Shown here: in pieces, positions 1 to 5,850 of the stretch
Layout of the letters: each line of letters opens with the position of its first letter
How positions within the stretch are numbered: position 1 is the stretch's first letter
Origin: Nitrospirota bacterium
Lineage (GTDB): Bacteria > Nitrospirota > UBA9217
Assembly (NCBI GenBank): GCA_017885365.1
Contig: JAFNGD010000134.1
Span: 1,921-7,777 of the forward strand
DNA: 5,857 nucleotides
Direction of reading: 5' to 3'
Program-made: the position numbers and the translations under genes
The notes under the pieces: model-generated
The model's database searches: none
The model's input: only the letters and a program-made list of their open reading frames with translations
Told to the model about the DNA's origin: nothing

Positions 1-518
1 GCGGGATTGACCGGCATCAGCACCGTGTCGAAGTCGAACCGCTCGATGCACTTCCTTATGATGGAAGGATCATGGTGCCCGGTGACGCCGATGAACCGTG
101 TCTTGCCCTGTTGTTTCGCCTCGGTGAAGGCCTCGATCGCCCCACGCGGCCCGAAGAGCTCCGAAAGCTCCTTTTCTTCCCGCACATCATGCACCTGCCA
201 CAGATCGAGATGGTCGGTCTGCATGTTCGTCAGGGTCTCGTGCAGCTGGGCCAGCGCCCCCTTCTTGTCCCGGGCGTGGGACTTGCTCGCGAGGAAGATG
301 TCCCTCCGACGCTCCTTGAGCGATTTTCCGTAATAGGATTCGCTTCCCGCGTACGCCCGCGCCGACTCGCAATAGGTGATGCCCAGGTCCAGCGCCCGGT
401 TGATAAGAGCATAGGCGTCCTTCTCCTGCCCCCTGGTCCTGAGCACGCCTTCGCCGCCGAGGCCTAGGATGGTCACTTCCCGGCTGGTCCTGCCGAGCAC
501 GCGTTTCGGGACGGTCAT
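1..518 (-). CDS. Aldo/keto reductase, N-terminal part (runs off left edge)
   Basis: The reverse strand is open from an ATG at 518-516 to the window edge, giving 172 codons; the C-terminus lies outside. The family forms a TIM barrel that reduces carbonyls with NAD(P)H in the cytoplasm. Visible signatures are a glycine-rich first strand (LGLGGEG, residues 18-24), the active-site block ESARAY (51-56) followed by GSESYYGKSL (58-67), the lysine strand FLASKSH (75-81, Lys79), DLWQVHD (105-111, His110), and GKTRFIGVTGHHD (138-150). Tyr56, Lys79 and His110 match three of the four catalytic tetrad residues; the usual Asp is Glu51. The wording resembles the large group of uncharacterised bacterial aldo/keto reductases, some of which carry C-terminal iron-sulfur motifs; that part cannot be seen. 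The start is the first possible one, because an in-frame stop lies upstream with no ATG, GTG or TTG between. The gene is divergent from the Omp85 gene. Substrate unknown. Confidence 0.93.
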   Translation of the reverse strand, partial: MTVPKRVLGRTSREVTILGLGGEGVLRTRGQEKDAYALINRALDLGITYCESARAYAGSESYYGKSLKERRRDIFLASKSHARDKKGALAQLHETLTNMQTDHLDLWQVHDVREEKELSELFGPRGAIEAFTEAKQQGKTRFIGVTGHHDPSIIRKCIERFDFDTVLMPVNP

Positions 519-524
519 GACGGG

Positions 525-533
525 ATTATAGCA
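525..533 (-). promoter_or_regulatory. Extended -10 promoter of the aldo/keto reductase, probably leaderless
   Basis: Read on the minus strand, this is TGC followed by a perfect TATAAT hexamer (530-525), an extended -10. No convincing -35 is present at 16-18 nt, as expected for promoters that depend on the TG extension. Only six bases separate the hexamer from the ATG at 518, so initiation about seven bases downstream would fall on the A of the start codon. The only Shine-Dalgarno-like run, AGGGAGG (545-539), is 20 nt from the ATG and upstream of the predicted transcription start, so it is unlikely to be used. A leaderless mRNA is inferred, not shown. Confidence 0.6.
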
Positions 534-578
534 TAGTGCCTCCCTTTCTTTCCTTTACATTCCTGCCGCGCTATGCTA
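529..578. repeat. 8-bp inverted repeat framing the divergent promoter region
   Basis: TAGCATAG at 529-536 and CTATGCTA at 571-578 are perfect reverse complements separated by 34 bp. Each copy, read toward its own gene, is CTATGCTA followed by exactly ten bases and an ATG. The repeat overlaps both extended -10 elements, so it may be just two like promoters facing apart, or also an operator for a shared regulator. The intervening 34 bp are pyrimidine-rich. Confidence 0.6.
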
Positions 579-582
579 AAAA
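554..582 (+). promoter_or_regulatory. Sigma70-like promoter of the Omp85 gene, probably leaderless
   Basis: A -35 candidate TTTACA (554-559, five of six to consensus) is followed by exactly 17 bp and the -10 candidate TAAAAA (577-582, four of six), preceded by a TGC extension (574-576). Six bases separate the -10 from the ATG at 589, so the transcript would begin at or next to the start codon. No Shine-Dalgarno sequence precedes the ATG; the last ten bases of the spacer are an A-run and CGGC. The geometry mirrors the promoter on the other strand. Confidence 0.55.
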
Positions 583-588
583 AACGGC

Positions 589-3480
589 ATGAAGCGCATT
601 AAACTGCTTTCGGCAGGCATGCTCCTCTTCATTGCCGTTTCCCTGCCTCTGGCCGCACCTGCGGTTGAGTTTGAAGGCCTGCCCGTCACCAAGATCATCC
701 TGCAGGATGACCTCGGCCATCCGCTGCCCGACCGTGACAACCTCGTGTTGCTGGTCGAAGTAAAGCCGGGCGATCCGTTCTCGCGGCAGATGGTCCGGAA
801 AGGGATCGGCTATCTCTACCTCACGGGAAAGTTCCGCGACATCCGCGTGGAGGCATTCCCCGACCAGACCGGGGTGCGGCTCGAATATACGCTTGTTCCC
901 GTCATCATCGTGGAAAAGATCGTGCTCCGGGGGAACCATTCCCTGCCGGACCGCGTCATCCGCGACGCGGTGCGCGGGGTCGAGGGAAAGGAGCTGCGGG
1001 AGGAGAACTTTTCGGATATTCTCGCGGAGATCCAGGCGCGCTACCAGGCCGAGGGCTTCTACAACACGCGGGTCAATTTCCGGCCTGAGCCGGCCGATGC
1101 ACCCCACCGGGTGGTCCTGTTCCTGTATATCACCGAACCTAAACGGACGGTCATTGAGAAGATCACGTTCAAGGGCGTCAAGGTGTTCACGGAGAAGGAA
1201 CTGCTGAGTTCCATGCAAAGCCGGCCGGGCAGGCCCCTGCTGACGAAAGTATTGATCGAGGACGACATGGAGGCCCTCCGGCGGAAATACACCGAAGCGG
1301 GGTATCCCGCCGCCGTGGCGGGACCGGTGAGCATGAGCTTCCGGGACGAGCGGGCGTTCCTGGAGATCACGGGGGACGAGGGGCCGAAGGTCACCCTGTC
1401 GTTCTCGGGGACCGATGCCTTCTGTGCCGAACACTTCCCGGACCTGCTCGACCACGGACCGGACAATGACCAGCCGTTTACGGTGCTCTGGGAGGAGTGC
1501 GCGGCATACTTTCGAGACCTGCTTCTGATCGGGACCGAGCACGATGTGTCGGACACGGTGATCGAGAGCAGTACGGAGAAGATCAGGACCGTATACCGGG
1601 ACGAGGGCTATGTGGATGTGAAGGTCGAAGTGAGGAAAACCGAAACATTCGGGCACCTGGACTTTGCCTTCATGATCCAGGAAGGACAGAAGGTCACCGT
1701 GGACAAGATCCGCGTGGAGGGGAACACGTTCTTTTCCGCAGAACAGATCAAGTCTATGATGGCCACGCGGGAATCGGGGTGGTTCCGCTCCCGGCCGTAC
1801 CGGGAGGATATCCTGGAAAAGGACGATGACCTCATCACCGATCAGTATGTCGCCGCCGGATTCCTGTCGGCGAATGTCAGGAGAACGGTGACACGGACCG
1901 CCGGCGGAGGCAGGGTGCTGATCACGCTGAAGATCACCGAGGGCCGGCAGACCCTGACCGGCGACATCTCGTTCGAGGGGAATGCGGCCTTGAGTGCCGC
2001 GGAGCTTGCCGGCGCGCTCCAGATGCGGTCGGCCGCGCCCTTCAATGAACGGTTTCTGGAAGAGGACCGGTATCGCATCCTGTCCCTCTATTCCGCCCGG
2101 GGGTACCTCTACGCTAGCGTCGAGGCGGAGAAAAAACCTGCCTTCGAGGGCGAGCCTGCGGGCAAGGACGGGAAAGGCGGGGCCGCAGACAACACCCCGG
2201 AGGTCCTGAACATCCGGTTCCGCATCACCGAGGACCTGCGGGTCTCCATCGGCAAGGTCATCCTCCGGGGGAACGTGGCGACCCGGGACTCAGTGATCCT
2301 GCGCGAGCTCGAGCCCCGGACCGGCGAGCCCTACAACTATGAGTCGCTGCTGAAGAGCCAGCAGCGGGTCTACCGCTACGGCTACTTCAGCCTGGCGAAA
2401 TTCGAGCCGGTCCACCCCAACGAAAAGGAGTCCATCAAGGACATGCTCTTCACGGTGGAAGAGCGTCCTGCAGGCGCCGTGGAGTTCGGGGTCGGGTACG
2501 GCACGCTGGACCGGCTGCGGGGGTTCGTGGAGCTTTCCCACCGGAACCTCTGGGGCACAGCGCGCTATGCGAGCCTGCGTCTCGAGGCGAGCGATATCCT
2601 GGAGCGGGCGGCATTCACGGCCCAGGAACCATGGTACCTGGGGTATCGTAACCTGGAAAGCAGGTTCCTGCTGGCGTGGTCCAACTCGAAGCGGATCAAC
2701 GAGCAGACGCGCGAGGTCTATTACCAGACCCGGAAGACGACCACGTCCTACGGTGTTGAGAAGACCTACAACGCTCTCAAGACCTCGCTCACCTACCAGT
2801 ACGAGATCGTGACCAACTACAACGTGCAGCAGGCCGCGGAACTGACGCCCGAGGACAGCGGGCATGTGCTCATCAGCAGTCTGAACCCCGCCGTCGTCTG
2901 GGACCTCCGCGACAATCCGTTCAATCCCACGCGCGGGAGCATCCATGGCGCGAACCTCAAAGAAGCCATGGATCTCCTGGGGTCCAAAGCCAATTTTTCG
3001 AAAGTGACGGTGCAATCAAGCTGGTACGTTCCGGTCGCCGAACGCAAGGTTCTTGCTCTCTCGGCGCGTGCGGGGATGGCCTGGCCGCAGAAGGACACCA
3101 CCGAGGTCCCCATCAACGAGCGGTTCTACCTGGGCGGCAGCACCACGGTGCGGGGGTATATCCAGGACTCGATCGGGCCCCCCTCCGACGCGGCGGCCAC
3201 CTCCAGCAAGATACCGACGGGCGGCGACGGGATGATCCAGCTGAACGCCGAGATGCGTTTGAACACCGCCGAGGGCGGCGGGGTGGTGTTCTTCACCGAC
3301 GCGGGGAACGTCTGGGTGCAGCAGGCCATCCACCTCGATGAGCTGAGGGCGTCCTACGGCATGGGGCTCCGGTATAACACCCCGGTCGGGCCCCTCCGGG
3401 TGGACTACGGCCAGAAGATCCACCGCCGGTCCGGCGAGAGCCCGGGCGAGCTCCATTTCAACATCGGCCAGGCGTTCTGA
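589..3480 (+). CDS. Omp85 outer-membrane assembly protein (BamA/TamA-like) with seven POTRA repeats
   Basis: Omp85 proteins insert beta-barrel proteins into the outer membrane; POTRA repeats project into the periplasm. Residues 1-25 are a signal peptide (KRIK, a hydrophobic stretch, then APA before Val26). Seven POTRAs follow, at about 27-103, 104-183, 184-265, 266-366, 367-452, 453-549 and 550-626. Each has a strand such as KIVLRGN (110-116), DISFEGN (459-465) or KVILRGN (556-562) and, near its end, a GF/GY motif such as AEGFYNTRV (154-162). The fourth is longer and divergent and holds the only two cysteines (279, 304). The sixth has a Gly/Ala/Lys-rich insert (515-537). The barrel (627-963) shows HRNLWG, DNPFNPTRG, the Omp85 loop motif VRGY (854-857), TDAGNVW, TPVGPLRVDYG and a C-terminal Phe (FNIGQAF). 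At 963 residues it is longer than typical BamA (about 800, five POTRAs). No skp, lpxD or tamB neighbour is visible, so it may be the main BamA or an additional paralogue; no symbol is given. Confidence 0.95.
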   Translation: MKRIKLLSAGMLLFIAVSLPLAAPAVEFEGLPVTKIILQDDLGHPLPDRDNLVLLVEVKPGDPFSRQMVRKGIGYLYLTGKFRDIRVEAFPDQTGVRLEYTLVPVIIVEKIVLRGNHSLPDRVIRDAVRGVEGKELREENFSDILAEIQARYQAEGFYNTRVNFRPEPADAPHRVVLFLYITEPKRTVIEKITFKGVKVFTEKELLSSMQSRPGRPLLTKVLIEDDMEALRRKYTEAGYPAAVAGPVSMSFRDERAFLEITGDEGPKVTLSFSGTDAFCAEHFPDLLDHGPDNDQPFTVLWEECAAYFRDLLLIGTEHDVSDTVIESSTEKIRTVYRDEGYVDVKVEVRKTETFGHLDFAFMIQEGQKVTVDKIRVEGNTFFSAEQIKSMMATRESGWFRSRPYREDILEKDDDLITDQYVAAGFLSANVRRTVTRTAGGGRVLITLKITEGRQTLTGDISFEGNAALSAAELAGALQMRSAAPFNERFLEEDRYRILSLYSARGYLYASVEAEKKPAFEGEPAGKDGKGGAADNTPEVLNIRFRITEDLRVSIGKVILRGNVATRDSVILRELEPRTGEPYNYESLLKSQQRVYRYGYFSLAKFEPVHPNEKESIKDMLFTVEERPAGAVEFGVGYGTLDRLRGFVELSHRNLWGTARYASLRLEASDILERAAFTAQEPWYLGYRNLESRFLLAWSNSKRINEQTREVYYQTRKTTTSYGVEKTYNALKTSLTYQYEIVTNYNVQQAAELTPEDSGHVLISSLNPAVVWDLRDNPFNPTRGSIHGANLKEAMDLLGSKANFSKVTVQSSWYVPVAERKVLALSARAGMAWPQKDTTEVPINERFYLGGSTTVRGYIQDSIGPPSDAAATSSKIPTGGDGMIQLNAEMRLNTAEGGGVVFFTDAGNVWVQQAIHLDELRASYGMGLRYNTPVGPLRVDYGQKIHRRSGESPGELHFNIGQAF

Positions 3481-3499
3481 GAGACTGAGCGTTGATGCA

Positions 3500-3645
3500 T
3501 TTTGACACTGAAGAAGCGGATGAACGTCTTGATAAGTGCGGATAAGTTCAAAAGCAAAGCGTTGGTCTTTTTCGTGAACTCCCGGTAATAGGCCTATCCG
3601 CCTTTATCCGTTTCTTATTCTTATCCGATTTGATCCGTGTCAAAA
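3500..3645. repeat. Imperfect palindromic intergenic element with 9-bp terminal inverted repeats
   Basis: The ends are perfect inverted repeats: TTTTGACAC at 3500-3508 and GTGTCAAAA at 3637-3645. Inside, three plus-oriented words (CGGATGAA 3517, TTGATAAG 3529, CGGATAAG 3539) face four opposite ones (CTATCCG 3594, TTTATCCG 3603, CTTATCCG 3620, TGATCCG 3631). Toward the centre AGTTCA (3545-3550) matches TGAACT (3575-3580). The whole is a nested ladder of inverted words, visibly AT-richer than the genes on either side. It could be a MITE-like or REP-like dispersed repeat, a structured 3' region of the Omp85 transcript, or a cluster of binding sites. I found no clear target-site duplication and no ORF. 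Dispersal in the genome cannot be judged from one copy. Confidence 0.55.
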
Positions 3646-3699
3646 ACCGTTCTTAGGCTCATACGAGCGTCGCGGCAGGTACGGGAGCCCTGCCTGTGC

Positions 3700-3728
3700 T
3701 GGACGAAACCGCTCCGGGATGGTATTAT
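3700..3728 (+). promoter_or_regulatory. Sigma70-like promoter of the sensor gene
   Basis: TGGACG (3700-3705, four of six to the -35 consensus), a 17-bp spacer, then TATTAT (3723-3728, five of six to the -10 consensus). Initiation near 3735 would give a leader of about 45 nt before the ATG at 3779. A six-pair GC hairpin (3674-3694) ends just upstream of the -35 and could be an operator or chance. The in-frame ATG at 3719 lies inside this promoter, which argues against it as the true start. Confidence 0.5.
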
Positions 3729-3745
3729 GCCAGTACGAACCATGT

Positions 3746-3759
3746 CCGCGCCGGCGCGG
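3746..3759. promoter_or_regulatory. 14-bp perfect palindrome in the sensor-gene leader
   Basis: CCGCGCCGGCGCGG equals its own reverse complement. It lies 17 bp downstream of the -10 hexamer and ends 19 bp before the start codon at 3779, a usual place for a repressor operator. In RNA it could form a five-pair CCGCG/CGCGG stem with a four-base loop. GC-rich palindromes arise by chance more often in a GC-rich genome, so a regulatory role is only a possibility. Confidence 0.35.
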
Positions 3760-3778
3760 CGGACCTTCCGACGAAACC

Positions 3779-5710
3779 ATGCACATCCATAGAAGACTCA
3801 TCGTACTGGTCGGCCTGGGGATGCTCCTCATCATGACCATCACCGTGCTTTCGGTAGGGAACATCACCGGCGTGTTCTCCCATACCGTCCGGAGCGTCGG
3901 CACGATATCGATCGAGGTCCGCAAGGTCTGGACCATCGAGCAGAAGCTCGGCGACGCGGCCCGGATGGTCCGCGAGTACGTCAGGACCGGCGATGAGCAT
4001 TACCGGCGCAACTATCGGATATTCCACGATGCCGCGGAGCAGATGCTGAAGGAGATGAACGACCTCGAGCTGGACAAGAGCGAGGTGAAGGTCCTCGGGG
4101 CGCTGATGAACGATTTCAACACCATCGAGGACAAGGTCGTAAGGATCTTTTCCCTCGACCTCGCCGACGCCGGGACCCGTACCGAGGTCAACACCCTCCT
4201 GAACGACCTGGACAGCCTGGTCGCCTGGATGCAGCACGACATCGAGCGCTACAAGGAGGAGAACGCCGTTCGCCTGGACTCGGTGGCCAAGGACATCCAG
4301 GGGACCAAGCTCAGGATCAATATCCTCTTCGGCATCATCCTCGTCGCCATGGTGGGGTTCCTCTTCCTCTTCGGCGTGTACCTCTACCGGAAGCTCTCGG
4401 TTCCGCTGGTCCAGCTGTGGCAGGGGGCGGAGGAGATCAGCCGCGGGAACCTGGACCACCAGATGCAGGTGCGCGGCGAGACCGACATCGCCATGCTGGC
4501 GGAGCGGTTCAACGAAATGGCCCAGAAGCTCAAGGCGTCCTACGCGGACCTCGAGCAGAGGCTGCTGGAGCGGACGCAGCAAGTGGCCGCGATGAACTCG
4601 GTCGCGCTCACCCTGGGCCGGACCGGGGCACTCAGGGAGGTCCTCCAGGAATCCTTGAGGACGGTCCTGAAGAGCTACTCGGATAGGGAACCCCGCGGCG
4701 GCATCTTTCTGTGCGATCCCGAGGGCGAGACCCTGCGGCTCACCGCGCACCTGGGCCTTCCCCCGGAGTTCGCCGTCCGCGAGGAGCGGATCAGGATGGG
4801 CGAATGCCTCTGCGGGACGGTCGCCCAGACCGGCGAGATGATCTATGCCGACAAGGGCTGCGAAGATCCGCGCCATACGCGGGGCGCTTCGCACCCGGGC
4901 GGTTCACACATCGTCATCCCCATCAAATCGCGCGGGATCGTTCTCGGCGTCGTCTTCCTCTATCCGTCAAAGAGCTTCAGCCTCAAGCCGTCAGACGTTC
5001 AGATGTTCGACACCATCGGGGCCCAGCTCGGGATGGCCGTGGAGAACCTCAGGCTCTATGCCGAGGTGAAGGAATCGAGCGAAAAGTATTGGGACCTTTT
5101 CGAGAAGTCCCGCGACATCCTCTTTACCGTGGACGGGGAGGGCCGGCTTACGGTGGTGAACGAGTCGACGGAGCGGTTCCTCGGCCGCACCAAGCGGGAG
5201 CTTACCGGCACGAATTTTCTCGACCTCCTGAACGAGGAAGGCAGGGCGCTCGCCCGGCGCATCCTGGCCGGCGAGGTCCCCCTGGGGGAGCGCATCTTCG
5301 AGTTCGCGGTGAGCAGGCCCAACGGCAGACAGGCCTATCTCGAGATCAGCGGACGGCGGCTCATCGTGAAGAAACGCGCCGCCGGGTTCCAGTTCGCCGC
5401 ACGGGACGTGACCGAGCAGAAAGAGCTCCGCGAACTCCTCGTCAAGGCGGAGCGCCTGGCCGCCATAGGCCAGGTCGGCATCGCCATGCGGCACGAGATC
5501 AACAACCCCCTGACCACGGTCATCGGGAACACGGAGCTGCTCCTTGACCGGCTTGAAGGGGGAGAAGGGGAACTGAAGAAGCGGCTCGATCTGATCCTGA
5601 GCAATGCCTTGAGGATCTCGGAGATCGTCAAGCGGATGCAGGAGATCAAACAGGACAAGACCGTCGAGTACCTGAAGGGCGTAAAGATGACGGACCTGAC
5701 GAAGGAATGA
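3779..5710 (+). CDS. Membrane sensor protein TM-sensor-TM-HAMP-GAF-PAS-HisKA lacking an ATPase domain
   Basis: A 643-residue inner-membrane sensor. The chosen start (MHIHRRLIVL) gives a short basic N-terminus directly before TM1 (7-29); the frame is open upstream to an ATG at 3719, but that would add a Pro/Arg-rich stretch and overlap the promoter. Residues 30-178 form a mostly helical extracytoplasmic sensor of the four-helix-bundle type, TM2 is 180-203, HAMP about 203-258, and a coiled coil leads to a GAF domain (about 280-425) with a Cys/His cluster (Cys343, Cys345, Cys361, His366, His377). A PAS domain follows (about 431-548, ending RDVTEQKEL). The dimerisation/phospho-acceptor domain (550-625) has the H-box MRHEINNPL with His572 and an ExxN motif (573-576), plus its full second helix. 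The protein ends at TDLTKE, just where the HATPase domain should begin, and nothing downstream encodes N, G1 or G2 boxes. It may be phosphorylated by a partner kinase or act as a phosphatase or phosphotransfer protein. No response regulator is in the window. Ligand unknown. Confidence 0.92.
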   Translation: MHIHRRLIVLVGLGMLLIMTITVLSVGNITGVFSHTVRSVGTISIEVRKVWTIEQKLGDAARMVREYVRTGDEHYRRNYRIFHDAAEQMLKEMNDLELDKSEVKVLGALMNDFNTIEDKVVRIFSLDLADAGTRTEVNTLLNDLDSLVAWMQHDIERYKEENAVRLDSVAKDIQGTKLRINILFGIILVAMVGFLFLFGVYLYRKLSVPLVQLWQGAEEISRGNLDHQMQVRGETDIAMLAERFNEMAQKLKASYADLEQRLLERTQQVAAMNSVALTLGRTGALREVLQESLRTVLKSYSDREPRGGIFLCDPEGETLRLTAHLGLPPEFAVREERIRMGECLCGTVAQTGEMIYADKGCEDPRHTRGASHPGGSHIVIPIKSRGIVLGVVFLYPSKSFSLKPSDVQMFDTIGAQLGMAVENLRLYAEVKESSEKYWDLFEKSRDILFTVDGEGRLTVVNESTERFLGRTKRELTGTNFLDLLNEEGRALARRILAGEVPLGERIFEFAVSRPNGRQAYLEISGRRLIVKKRAAGFQFAARDVTEQKELRELLVKAERLAAIGQVGIAMRHEINNPLTTVIGNTELLLDRLEGGEGELKKRLDLILSNALRISEIVKRMQEIKQDKTVEYLKGVKMTDLTKE

Positions 5711-5715
5711 AGACT

Positions 5716-5769
5716 GACGCGGAGACGGGGAGACGCGGGGACGCGGAGACGCGGAGACGCGGGGACGCG
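5716..5769 (+). repeat. 8-bp tandem repeat array (GACGCGGA type)
   Basis: Six complete 8-bp units run from 5716 to 5763 (GACGCGGA, GACGGGGA, GACGCGGG, GACGCGGA, GACGCGGA, GACGCGGG), then a partial GACGCG (5764-5769). Variation is limited to the fifth and eighth positions. The array begins five bases after the sensor stop codon. The plus strand carries three GGGG runs (5727, 5737, 5761) and several GG pairs, so a G-quadruplex is conceivable. It is noncoding in all likelihood. Confidence 0.9.
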
Positions 5770-5850
5770 ATGCGTGATGCGTGATGCGCGATGCGCGATG
5801 CGCGATGCGCGATGCGCGATGCGTGATGCGTGATGCGTGATGCGTGATGC
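5769..5850 (+). repeat. 7-bp tandem repeat array (GATGCGT/GATGCGC)
   Basis: Eleven complete 7-bp units occupy 5769-5845, followed by a partial GATGC (5846-5850). The last base of the unit follows the order T,T,C,C,C,C,C,T,T,T,T: a block of five GATGCGC units framed by two and four GATGCGT units. Such block structure suggests growth by slippage or unequal exchange. The first G is shared with the end of the 8-bp array, and the units differ from GACGCGG by one C-to-T change and a length change, so the arrays may be related. The T-type units bring frequent TGA stops, arguing against coding. Confidence 0.92.

Larger units (their letters stand above)
3481..3778. other. Gene-free spacer between the Omp85 and sensor genes
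   Basis: About 300 bp without a supportable gene. It contains a palindromic AT-richer element (3500-3645), a small GC hairpin (GGCAGG 3674-3679, CCTGCC 3689-3694, nine-base loop), a sigma70-like promoter and a perfect palindrome, most of which are listed separately. I see no classic GC-stem plus T-run terminator directly after the Omp85 stop codon. Confidence 0.7.

Noticed and set aside
7..467. Two plus-strand frames (108 and 131 codons) at the left end
   Set aside because: Both are antisense to the aldo/keto reductase, whose motifs are unmistakable on the minus strand.
539..545. AGGGAGG on the minus strand as a Shine-Dalgarno for the aldo/keto reductase, or for a tiny ATG-CTA-TAA frame
   Set aside because: It is 20 nt from the reductase ATG and upstream of the predicted transcription start. 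The two-codon frame it could serve overlaps the -10 element and is most likely chance.
571..1656. Long minus-strand open frame (361 codons) opposite the Omp85 gene
   Set aside because: It is the antisense shadow of a well-supported Omp85 coding region with continuous family motifs. GC-rich genes often keep antisense frames open. The translation shows no recognisable domain.
3545..3580. Central AGTTCA/TGAACT hairpin with a T-run as the Omp85 terminator
   Set aside because: The stem is short and AT-rich with a long loop, the T-run lies inside the stem side rather than after it, and the distance from the stop codon is over 60 bases.
3603..3627. TTATCC words as DnaA boxes of a replication origin
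   Set aside because: DnaA boxes are TTATNCACA-like; these read TTATCCG and lack the ACA end. No dnaA, dnaN or other origin gene is nearby.
3725..4894. Minus-strand open frame of 389 codons opposite the sensor gene
   Set aside because: Antisense shadow of the TM-HAMP-GAF region. Its translation is rich in His, Asp and Leu without a domain, and it would run into the sensor promoter.
4711..5547. Plus-strand open frame of 278 codons in another frame inside the sensor gene
   Set aside because: The translation is Arg/Pro/Gly-rich, typical of an out-of-frame reading of GC-rich codons, while the sensor frame carries clear GAF, PAS and DHp motifs.
5716..5850. CRISPR array
   Set aside because: The units are 7-8 bp and contiguous, with no 20-40 bp repeats and no unique spacers. 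These are simple tandem repeats.
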